NCBI GenBank assembly: GCA_964019335.1
Contig: OZ025696.1
Location: forward strand, 372,001-436,000
Direction of reading: 5' to 3'
Length of the DNA: 64,000 nt
DNA from: Diplonema japonicum
Lineage: Eukaryota > Euglenozoa > Diplonemea > Diplonemida > Diplonemidae
The notes beneath the pieces were generated by a model, which made no database searches, had not been told where the DNA came from, and saw only the letters and a list, made by a program, of their open reading frames with translations. Below, piece by piece: positions 49,562-57,934 of the stretch. The position numbers and the translations under genes are program-made. Each line of letters starts with the position of its first letter. Position 1 is the stretch's first letter.

Positions 49562-50187
49562 ATCCCACTTAGGGAGGACAGCCTCTTGTGGTCTGAGTTC
49601 CTATCTCTCCCCTTCTGGAGCATAGCCTTCGTTCCGATTGTCGCCTTTAAAGCTTTCCGTAGTTTCGACACGCGGTCTTTCTTGTATGTCCCTTTCAACT
49701 CCTGTAGCTTTTGCGCTGTCTGTCTTGATGCGAAGATCGGTCTCCTGTTGAAGCCTATTGCAGCCTTGCCTCCGATCGCTGTGAGCGACTTGACCCTCTT
49801 GGCCCCGTCCGGCGTCTTATCCGACTCGTTCTACACACCGCGTTGGCTCTCTCCACCAACAGCTTGATTCTGTGTGCCTTCCTTTGCAGGTTGTAGGCTC
49901 CCAGTGACTTACCGGTCGTCTCCTCGAAGTCGACAGCAAGTTCAGCTGCTGAAACCTCCGAGTCGGTGTCGCCCTCTACCCACCGCAGCTTTCCCATCCA
50001 TTCCAATAGTGGTTCCCTGAATTGCTCCAGCAGTCCCACCACTGTCCCCAGCTGTGCTGTCGTCGGTACCGGGGTCACTTTGCCTGTCACTTCCCGCTCC
50101 CATGGCAGCTTCTTGTTGCCGCCTTCTGCCTGCATCAGCCCTTCGGTCCTGCTTCTCCACCACCATTGCAAGGTATCGCTGCAGCTT
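49562..50187 (-). mobile_element. Retroelement C, 5'-truncated LINE fragment
   Basis: On the minus strand, frames with shifts near 50130 and 49810 resemble the C-terminal end of ORF2 in elements A and B: LQRYL, then KLRWVEG, AVDFEETTGKSLG, and finally AIGFNRRPIFAS. No reverse transcriptase part is present. It ends near 50187 in an A run and lies directly 3' of element B. It is a separate, decayed insertion of the same broad family. Confidence 0.75.
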
Positions 50188-50443
50188 AGAAAAAAAAAAA
50201 AAAAAGAATTCTCGTTTTTTTTTTTTTTTTTTTTTTTTTTTCCCCCTCGTTCCAAATTAATTAAGTACAAACACATGGGTACAAAAAAACGAAACGAAAA
50301 AAAAAAAGGGAAAAAAAAAAAAAAAGCAACAGGGGGCTAGCAAAAGCTCCCAACTGTGCAGAGGTATATAAAGCCTTCAAAAAAGAAAAAACTCGATCTA
50401 TTTTTGCGGTGCGCTGGTTGGTGCCCACCGTGGACGGGGGATC

Positions 50444-53400
50444 CTACACGTGCCTGTCACCATTCTGCGGTTGCATCCTGGTGCCGGCCGTCGGGGTTTG
50501 CCTGTCCGTCATGGACGGCATCTGCGCTAAGAACATCGGTCGCAGTCCCTCCAAATAGGGGGCTGTTTGGGTTGACGAGAACAGGGGTCTCTTGTCGTAG
50601 CCATGCATCGCTGGTGCGCCCAGGTTTCTCAGGGAGTGTACTCTGGTCATCCTTCTTGCCGGGAAGCCGCTTTTGTTGCCCTTTGCCGCACATGCTTGCA
50701 CTCTATTGAGGATGTACCGCAGACGTGCGGCTTTTCTCTCCAACAGACTGCTCTCCCCATGTTCCCCGTATAAGGATATACCGGTCGTCATCTCAAAATC
50801 AATTGCCAGCTCCATCGTGGTGATTGACGTCTTTTTCGATCCTAGGTACCACCTCAGACCTTGCAGCCAGGGTAGCACATGTTTCAACTGCTTTTTCAGT
50901 ATCTCACCCGTTGCTCCGTGCGCAACAAGCATCTCCTCCGTCGGTACCTGGCATCTTGTTCCGGTCGTCGTCTCTTTCCAAGGATATGGTCTTATAACAT
51001 GCACCGTCCTCTCCGCTGCTCTACTGTCACGCAACGCCACCACTCGCACCAGGTAGCTCTGCACCAGTCGCGCTTGTTTCTGCACTTCCGCTCCCGTTCC
51101 TCTCACCACTACACCGTGTAGCGCCGTTGCTTTCGGCAGCCCTTCTCTTTTGACCTCCGCGTACACACTTTCCTGCTGCGCTTGTCTCGCAGGGGCACAC
51201 TCCCACAGCGCGTGCTCTGTGATCTGCTCCGTCGTCTCCGCCTGGTGGTCGCAGACATCACATGTGAGCTTGTCTGCCACATCAAGCTTCTTGCTCCATA
51301 CTTTTGGGTGTACCGTGAAGATCGCTCCACAGATGACCCTCCTCGTTCTGAAAGCACTTAGCGGGTGTCTGGCCAGTGTTTTTCTCCACATGCTGTTCGT
51401 AAGAGGATGTGCCCCCTTCTCTGCGTCCTCAAACGTTGGCCGACAGCTTACGAGTTGTTTCATGATAGCAGGTCTCAGCACCTCCCTCACCTGGTGCTTC
51501 CTCTCGTGCGCCGACTTCTCGTACAGGCCCTCCATGAACTGCCACTTCTTCTCTACTAGCGGTAGCCACCTGCGTACGGCCGTTCCCACTGGCCCCACTG
51601 CTGGTAGCTCCGTATCTTCATATATCTGAGCTATCTTCTTGATTCGGCTCCATAGCTCCTCCGACCCTCTCCCCTCTCTCGCGATGCAGTTGATCGCGGT
51701 GTAGCAAACTTTCGCTTCAGGTAGGGCTGTGTGGCCAGGTAGCGCTACGCTGAGTAGGGCAATCGGGTTCCTCATCGTAAAGTGCGGGCCCCACAAGGCC
51801 TTCGCTGCCGCCGTCCTAAGTCTTTTCAGCAGGTCTTCAGACGGCTCAGCGTACGTCGCTCCGTATAGGCATGCTGGCAGCACCGTGCCGAGTAACATTT
51901 CCGTCTTGTTATGAAACGTGAGTGGTAGCGCGCCGAGTCGCGCAAGTTCGTCTTCCGCCGATTTTGTCTTCGTGAGTCGGTGTTTCCCGTCTGTGCATAG
52001 CATTACACCCAACGACTTCACCTCTTGTTTGACCTTGAAGGACATGTCAGAGCATTCTAACTTCTCCTCTAGTTCATCCGTTTTTGTGGTGAACGCATGT
52101 GATTTGTCCATATTTAGTAGCATGCCCGTTGCGTTACAGAACTCCACCGTTTTTTCTGCTGCAGCTTTGAGGGCCTTCCTGAGAATTGCGAGCAAGTAGG
52201 CATCATCGGCGTATGATAAGGACCATGCCCCCGGCACTTCAACTGTCACACACCTCACCATCACCGACACCATCGCGTTCACCATGATGACGGATATCGG
52301 GCAGCCTTGTAGAATCCCGTTCGTCACACGGAACTCGCGCCCTACACCGATTGGGAACCGGAAACGTCGTTTCATGCGCGCGTACATCCCTCGTAGCGGC
52401 CTCAAGATTCGGCCGTGCATTCCTAGGTCTTCCATCAACCCAAACGCCACCTCCTGCGGGATGCGATCAAAGCACTTGACAAAGTCTAGCGCTAAACCAT
52501 TCAGCGGTATTTGATGTAGCAGCGCCTCCTCCAGTTGCGTGCTGAGCTCCATTAGCAAGCTGTCGGTTCCTCTTTTCGGCCTGAAGCCATGCTGCGTTGG
52601 GTGTATCCATCCTTCCTGCCACGGAATGATGTTCTGTAGCCTGGCACATGCCCACAGCCTGTAGACCGCGCTTGTCACTGTTATCGGTCTGTGGTTCAGC
52701 GGCGTCTTCTCTCCGCCTTTCGGCACTAAGGTGACAAGAGCTGTGAGCAGAGCCTCTGGCCATCTGCCACTTACCTCAATCACATTGAACATCTTTGCCC
52801 ACGCATCAAGCAGCACTTGTGGCATGGCTCGTAGCTCCGCCATTCTCCATCCATCGACACCTGGAGAGGTCTTCTTTGTTTTCTTCATCAGCACCTCTCG
52901 CAAGTCGCTCCCCGTCAGCGGGAGCAAGGCCATCTCGTTCTTCTCGATGTATGCACCGTATCGTTCTTTGAAGTCTTGGTACTTCGGCTCTCCGCCCTCT
53001 TCGTACAGGCAGAAGATCCTGTCCCATTCCTCGTGCATCATCCCATCCATCTCTCTGAGGTCCGCCGTCATCGCCCCCTCGCTGTTCGCCACGGCTTGTG
53101 CTCCTGCCGTTTGGGAGTTCCTCACAAAGGCCGTCATCCTCCGTCTTTCCTCGCGGAAGTGTGTGTTCAAACGCTCTTCATACTTTGCTTCTCTCCGCAT
53201 TCTCGCTCTCTTGTCAAGCTCCCGCACCCTTTGTGCTAGGGCTTCGTCCAGCCGTTGTACTTCAATCTGTGCCTCGTCCAGGTCCCCTTTCAGCAGGTCC
53301 CTTTCTGTCTCCAAGTTCCAATCTAGCTTCCGGACGCCTTCACACACGTTTTTCCACGTGTTCATGGTTGCGTTCGCCAGAGCTCCAATCGACCCGTTTC

Positions 53401-54526
53401 TCAACACTGTCGTCAGCTCCTTGTCAAGGTGTCGTGTTTTCCTCATGATTGCACTAGCAGCTTTTTGCTTCCCCACCACCGCTCCTATCGCCCCTCTGGC
53501 GGACTTCGCTGTGATGCATCTCTCCACGGGCTTGTTCACTGCCGCTCTCCCTCTATATGGCCGTTGTTGTTCCACTCCCGTAACACCATATCGCTCGGTC
53601 AGGTCAGCTAGCTTTGTGTAGAGCTTGTCCGTGTCACCCTCTTGACAAAGCTCGTCATATCCCGCCTCTTGGAGTAGTCGTTCCGCAAGTTCGTCGTCAC
53701 GTTTCATCGGCAGCTCTTTTGGTACGAAGTACCTGAAGGTGCGCTGTTTGATCCCCGGTATACATATTTTGACTGACAGGCACCTATGCTCGTTTGTATG
53801 CACCGTGTCGTGGACCCATGTTCGTTGCAACCCGGCAGCAGCTATCGGGTTGAGTAGGGCGTAGTCAATCCTCGTTCGTGTGTTCGTTGCTTGCCTGACG
53901 AATGTGTGCTCAGGCCCCTTGTCCTCATCCAGTGCCTGCAGTGCCGCTGCGTCGACCCAGTCGTTGGCGACAGCTTGTTGTAGAACTGGTGAGTCCTGCA
54001 CCTCAGTGTTCATGTCTCCCAGAACCATAATGGGCACCTCTCCCAGCAGGCTTCGCATCTCGTTCAGAATCTTGTCCAGCAACCGTTCTCTCTTCGTCTT
54101 GTTCTGGTGCCCAGAGTGGCAGTAGACCACGAACAAGTGTAGCCATGTGTCTCGTCCGTCGAGATTGACCATTGCATGTAACCACCTGCCGTCCTCTTTC
54201 GCCGATGCAGCTTTCTGCAGTATGGTTGGTCTGTTCTTCTGTACCATCAGACCCACACCTCCGCGCTGCGCTTTATTCGGGCTCTCTTGTCCGTCTACCA
54301 CGATTCCCGGTCGTGGTTCACCCCACAGCGGGCTGAATCTCCCGTCCTGCTCGACATGCCTCGTCATCATCTCCTGTCCTACGCTCGTGAGCTTCACCTC
54401 TTGCAAGCACGTGATGTCGCTCCCCATCGCCAGTACTCCTTCGATCTTATTTGCTAAGGATCCCACATTGAGTGAAGTTATTGTAAGTGAATCATGTGGG
54501 ATCCCACACTCCGCTCCTCCGCTCAT
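50444..54526 (-). CDS. Retroelement B ORF3: APE-type endonuclease and reverse transcriptase
   Basis: An uninterrupted 1360-residue protein. Endonuclease about 10-270: N-V-G-S-L, LQEVKL, GDMNTE, RIDYALL and a terminal NEHRCLS with the His expected of the catalytic set. A basic coiled linker follows, then reverse transcriptase about 560-860 with NHRPITVTSAVYRLW, QHGFRPKRGTDSL, LALDFVKCFDRIPQ, GILQGCPIS and SYADDAYLL (YADD at 52202-52213). A zinc finger C-x2-C-x12-H-x4-C (HALWEC) comes next. The C-terminal domain includes LRWYLGSKKTS and VHSLRNLG. The ATG at 54526 lies 24 bases after the ORF2 stop. All key residues are present, so it could be functional. It nicks target DNA and copies its RNA by target-primed synthesis, by family. 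Confidence 0.92.
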   Translation of the reverse strand: MSGGAECGIPHDSLTITSLNVGSLANKIEGVLAMGSDITCLQEVKLTSVGQEMMTRHVEQDGRFSPLWGEPRPGIVVDGQESPNKAQRGGVGLMVQKNRPTILQKAASAKEDGRWLHAMVNLDGRDTWLHLFVVYCHSGHQNKTKRERLLDKILNEMRSLLGEVPIMVLGDMNTEVQDSPVLQQAVANDWVDAAALQALDEDKGPEHTFVRQATNTRTRIDYALLNPIAAAGLQRTWVHDTVHTNEHRCLSVKICIPGIKQRTFRYFVPKELPMKRDDELAERLLQEAGYDELCQEGDTDKLYTKLADLTERYGVTGVEQQRPYRGRAAVNKPVERCITAKSARGAIGAVVGKQKAASAIMRKTRHLDKELTTVLRNGSIGALANATMNTWKNVCEGVRKLDWNLETERDLLKGDLDEAQIEVQRLDEALAQRVRELDKRARMRREAKYEERLNTHFREERRRMTAFVRNSQTAGAQAVANSEGAMTADLREMDGMMHEEWDRIFCLYEEGGEPKYQDFKERYGAYIEKNEMALLPLTGSDLREVLMKKTKKTSPGVDGWRMAELRAMPQVLLDAWAKMFNVIEVSGRWPEALLTALVTLVPKGGEKTPLNHRPITVTSAVYRLWACARLQNIIPWQEGWIHPTQHGFRPKRGTDSLLMELSTQLEEALLHQIPLNGLALDFVKCFDRIPQEVAFGLMEDLGMHGRILRPLRGMYARMKRRFRFPIGVGREFRVTNGILQGCPISVIMVNAMVSVMVRCVTVEVPGAWSLSYADDAYLLAILRKALKAAAEKTVEFCNATGMLLNMDKSHAFTTKTDELEEKLECSDMSFKVKQEVKSLGVMLCTDGKHRLTKTKSAEDELARLGALPLTFHNKTEMLLGTVLPACLYGATYAEPSEDLLKRLRTAAAKALWGPHFTMRNPIALLSVALPGHTALPEAKVCYTAINCIAREGRGSEELWSRIKKIAQIYEDTELPAVGPVGTAVRRWLPLVEKKWQFMEGLYEKSAHERKHQVREVLRPAIMKQLVSCRPTFEDAEKGAHPLTNSMWRKTLARHPLSAFRTRRVICGAIFTVHPKVWSKKLDVADKLTCDVCDHQAETTEQITEHALWECAPARQAQQESVYAEVKREGLPKATALHGVVVRGTGAEVQKQARLVQSYLVRVVALRDSRAAERTVHVIRPYPWKETTTGTRCQVPTEEMLVAHGATGEILKKQLKHVLPWLQGLRWYLGSKKTSITTMELAIDFEMTTGISLYGEHGESSLLERKAARLRYILNRVQACAAKGNKSGFPARRMTRVHSLRNLGAPAMHGYDKRPLFSSTQTAPYLEGLRPMFLAQMPSMTDRQTPTAGTRMQPQNGDRHV

Positions 54527-54550
54527 TGCTGCTTCATAGTCAGCCCTCGT

Positions 54551-55684
54551 TCAATGTCTCGGTGTCGAGGCTCCTTGGTGTAGCGATATCGGGGCCGGTC
54601 CGCCTGTGATCTGTAATGGGACAATCTCTGCTGTTCCAGGGGTGCGTCTTTTCGGTGTGTCTGTGTGGATCTCCCCACCTTCCCTATCCGCATAAGACGC
54701 AGTTCTCTTTGTCGTCCGTAGGGATCGCACATCCTCCTGCAGGCTGTTCATCGTCATCGTGACCTTCTCGATGAAGCTGCTGATCTTCCCCAGCTGCCCC
54801 GTCACGCCTTCCATCTTCTCGTGAAGCGTGCCTACCTCCCTGCTGAGCGTCGCCATCCTGTTGTCGACACTCACGATCGACTGCATCATGCTGGCTGTTT
54901 TCCGTTCCAGCTCCACAATCCGCGTCTCCGACTCCCGCCGTTCCACAGCGTACTCTTCTTCCTTCTTCTTCCGCCACAGCTCAAATTCGTCGGCCGTCAT
55001 GCCACCGTGTCCTCTTGTCGGCAGCTGAGGTTGTGCTGGGGGTCGCGGGGCTGGTGCCAGCGGCTTCTCGGTTGGTGTTGTCATCTCAATGTCAATCTGC
55101 TCCGGTGTGGGTGCCACCTCAGTCTGCTGTTTCTTCGTCGCAGGGGCTTTGGCGGCATCATTCGCAACTCCTGTAGTCGTCGCCTGCTTCTTGTCTGTGG
55201 CCTCCGGCTCTTGCTTCCTCGGGCCCGCCCACTTCACGTTGTCAGGAAGTGTGTTTCTTCCTTCTCTCGTCTTCTTCTTTGCCTTCACGATTGGTGTGTG
55301 AGGGCGTATCGTCCATAGCATCCGTCTGATGTTGAGGGCCAGGTCGGGGGGTGGTCCATCTGCTGACACCGCCCAGGACCTTCTTCTGCCGTAGGTGATC
55401 AGTCCTCTAACCGCCTTGACCCTCCACCCCCAGGCCTCTAGCCTCCCTTCCAGTTCGATCCCGTTGATGTCGACGGGCACTCCCTCCACTTGGTAAAGCG
55501 AGCCTCTCTCTGCAGCCGCCTCCACACGCATCGAAGCGTACCTGTCTTCGATCACCCTTTGGATGTCACGTAAGGCATCCCGTGGGGCACGAATGCCGTA
55601 CGTGATTATCTCCCCCCGGAGTTTGTACGTCGCACCCAGGCCTCCGACCTCAACTGCCAGCTGTTGCACCTTCTTGAGGGGGGG
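54551..55684 (-). CDS. Retroelement B ORF2: RRM-like and coiled-coil protein
   Basis: The frame has no ATG near its beginning; the first plausible alternative start is a GTG at 55669. Coding sense seems to arrive from ORF1 through a run of seven C on the coding strand (plus 55678-55684), giving KEPPLKKVQQLAVEVGG. About residues 85-120 (YQVEGVPVDINGIELEGRL) resemble the RRM-like part of ORF1 in element A. A Pro/Ala/Thr-rich linker follows, then a long coiled coil (EERESETRIVELERK-type heptads, about 235-320) and a short Arg-rich end. It is probably the nucleic-acid-binding chaperone-like protein of the element. Whether ORF1 and ORF2 are one protein split by a frameshift, a programmed shift, or a sequencing error cannot be settled here. 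Confidence 0.75.
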   Translation of the reverse strand, partial: PPLKKVQQLAVEVGGLGATYKLRGEIITYGIRAPRDALRDIQRVIEDRYASMRVEAAAERGSLYQVEGVPVDINGIELEGRLEAWGWRVKAVRGLITYGRRRSWAVSADGPPPDLALNIRRMLWTIRPHTPIVKAKKKTREGRNTLPDNVKWAGPRKQEPEATDKKQATTTGVANDAAKAPATKKQQTEVAPTPEQIDIEMTTPTEKPLAPAPRPPAQPQLPTRGHGGMTADEFELWRKKKEEEYAVERRESETRIVELERKTASMMQSIVSVDNRMATLSREVGTLHEKMEGVTGQLGKISSFIEKVTMTMNSLQEDVRSLRTTKRTASYADREGGEIHTDTPKRRTPGTAEIVPLQITGGPAPISLHQGASTPRH

Positions 55685-56951
55685 TTCCTTCGAGCCAGAG
55701 TACGGGCAGTAGGTCTGTGGCCTCGTATCTCTGCCTGACCATCACGTCTTCCTCCCCGCTTTTGGTCAGCAGGGGCGCCGCATCGGCCCTCCTCACCGTT
55801 ATCGGGACCTGCACCATCCCGTGGCTCTTCGAGCCTCTGCCGAGCACGAATCTCCCCTTGAGGCGGCGCTTCACCCATGCTTCCATGGCGAGTCTGGCCT
55901 TACCTTCCGGGTCCTTCGTCGTCTTCACCAAGTATAGCTCCGAGCTGTACTGCGCCGCCGTGTCCTCGTCACCTTCTTTGTCGGCGGCCTCCACTTCTAT
56001 CTGCTCCGCAGCCGCGTCCGTCTTTGATGTCCGAAACATCCGCCTCGCTGCGACACCTTTGCCTTCCTGCACCGATAGCAGCACCTCCATGTTCGTCCCT
56101 TTGTAGAAGGGGAGCCGCGACCACGACACCATCGTCGGCCTGTCATCTGCCTCCTTCAGCCAGCTCGCCGCCGCCGTTTCCTCACCATGTGGTACTTGGT
56201 AGACCGCCCTGGTAACAGGCGTTTCCATTCCCTCCCATGGCAGGACACGCATCGTCCATCCGTCCTCCATCAGCTCGCCTTCAGTTGTCTTCTTGCGGCT
56301 GTCTCCCTTCCAAGGGCTTCGCATTGGCACGGGGAATAGTCTTGGAGGGTCGTACGGTGTCGCCTCCGGCTCCTCGTCCTCGTCATCTCCCTCGAAGCAC
56401 ACAAAGTGTCCCTCTGCGTATCCCAAGCATATCCTCCCAGCACTGGGGTCTGCGTGTACTGCTGCCGGCCTCGTGGTTGACACCGCCAGCTTCCCGTCTC
56501 GCTCGGTGTACACCAGGAAGGTCCTTCCGGTGACCCTCGCCATCATGGCAATCATCAGAGCATCACCCCATGCCCCGCGCCTTGCGGCCGCCGTCTTGTA
56601 CTCCTGCCACATAGCAGGTTTTTCCTCCTCACTGCCCAGCATCAGGTTCGACAGGTCCTCCCTGTCCAGCTCCGCCACTGCTGCCGCTCTCAGCCCTCCT
56701 GCGGCATCCTTCCCCTCCCTGCCATGTATGCACATGGCCGTCGCTTCGTACAGGCACTCCCCTTCCGCTCCCGCTGGGCTCAGCGTCTTCAAGCCCACCA
56801 GCTTGGCAAGACGCCTTACCGCTTCCTTCACTACTGCTCCTCCTGGCCCGGTGGGTTTGCTGCCAGTCTTAGAGGACTTGACACCCAGGGGCTGCCGCGT
56901 GGAGGCCCCACCGTTACCAGAATTGGCACTTCCTTTGTTTGTCTTGTTCAT
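55650..56951 (-). CDS. Retroelement B ORF1: OTU-like cysteine protease domain
   Basis: 433 residues from the ATG at 56951. A Ser/Gly-rich leader is followed by an OTU-like domain: EGECLYEATAM with candidate nucleophile Cys66, an Arg-Gly-Ala-W-G-D-A segment near 125-131 as in OTU folds, and ICLGYAEGHFVCF with candidate His182. The family normally has Asp-Gly-x-x-Cys; here it is Glu-Gly-Glu-Cys. Acidic DDEDEE follows, then a region of unknown fold to residue 433. OTU proteins cleave ubiquitin-like conjugates, which might protect or process element proteins; this is inference. OTU domains have been reported in some other retroelements. The ORF ends 19 bases beyond the GTG of ORF2, in a different frame. 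Confidence 0.75.
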   Translation of the reverse strand: MNKTNKGSANSGNGGASTRQPLGVKSSKTGSKPTGPGGAVVKEAVRRLAKLVGLKTLSPAGAEGECLYEATAMCIHGREGKDAAGGLRAAAVAELDREDLSNLMLGSEEEKPAMWQEYKTAAARRGAWGDALMIAMMARVTGRTFLVYTERDGKLAVSTTRPAAVHADPSAGRICLGYAEGHFVCFEGDDEDEEPEATPYDPPRLFPVPMRSPWKGDSRKKTTEGELMEDGWTMRVLPWEGMETPVTRAVYQVPHGEETAAASWLKEADDRPTMVSWSRLPFYKGTNMEVLLSVQEGKGVAARRMFRTSKTDAAAEQIEVEAADKEGDEDTAAQYSSELYLVKTTKDPEGKARLAMEAWVKRRLKGRFVLGRGSKSHGMVQVPITVRRADAAPLLTKSGEEDVMVRQRYEATDLLPVLWLEGTPPQEGATAGS

Positions 56952-56960
56952 TTGTTTATG

Positions 56961-57934
56961 ATTACTCTAACCCCCTGTTTTTTTGAAAAAAAAAGGGGGG
57001 GGGGAATGGGGGTTCTGTTTATCCCTTTTTTTTTTCTTCTTCAAGAGAATCCCAGTTTTGCTTATACAAGTAATAGCACACATAAGTCCTATTACTTTAT
57101 TTTTGCATCATGCGTCATTCGGTTTTTTGATGAAAAATAACTCATTCAAAACAGCAAAAAAAAAAAACTAGTTTGGCGCTTTATTTGTTTGTGCGCACGA
57201 GCGGGATTTTACCTTATAAAATAGCTCATTATGCTGCCATCAACTAGTTTTTAGTCCAGACAAATAAAACAAAAAAACAAAAACAAAAAAAAGGAGGCAG
57301 ACAATATTGGTGCTCATCTCAAAAAAAAAAAAAAAAAAAAAAAGAGAGAGACGAGCTCATATATATATATTATTTTGCAGGACCTTGGATCCAGCGCAAA
57401 TAAGTATTCTTGGTTTTCCTTTTTTTCCCCCCTTCTTTTTTTTTAAGTGGTCGGTTCAGGTTCCATGCAAAAATAGAGTAAAGAGTACAACAAAACAAAA
57501 AAGAACACATCAATACTGGGAGCACCTTTCAATTCATAAAAAGAAAAGAGGATAAAGATTTTTTAAAAAAAAAGGGGGGGGGACCAGAGAAATGGAGTCT
57601 AAAAGGTTTAGCTTGCTACCTACTCTTGTTAGAAATTTGAAACACATAAAATAAAGAACTTAAAGTTTAGGTTTTTCAAAAATGCAGTTGTGACTCTGGT
57701 TCACGTATCTGTTAATCTACCCTAGACATGTGGGAGGAAATATAAGTATTAAACTACAAGTCGAATTGGCTCCAATCTTTATTTTGGGCATGTCTTGGTG
57801 AGGATATGTAAGTAAAAAAAAGAATAACCATAAGAAGAGAGAGGGGTAAATTGTAAATAAAAGAAAAAGAAATAAGAAACATGATACGGAAGCGAACTCA
57901 CTGCATTTAAGAGAAAAGGTGGCTTGTTTCAAAG
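56961..57934. other. Spacer downstream of CAP gene 5
   Basis: No gene supported. It matches 39030-39990 block by block (listed there) and contains A, T and G runs and an (AT)n stretch near 57358-57372. Confidence 0.6.

Larger units (their letters stand above)
50350..56960 (-). mobile_element. Non-LTR retrotransposon B with OTU-like domain
   Basis: About 6.6 kb with three reading frames in order: OTU-containing ORF1, a coiled-coil ORF2 and an intact endonuclease/reverse transcriptase ORF3. The gene order and C-terminal domain match element A. No terminal repeats were seen. The 5' end (near 56960) and 3' end (near 50350) are approximate. It lies between hairpin/foldback repeats and CAP gene 5. 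Confidence 0.88.
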
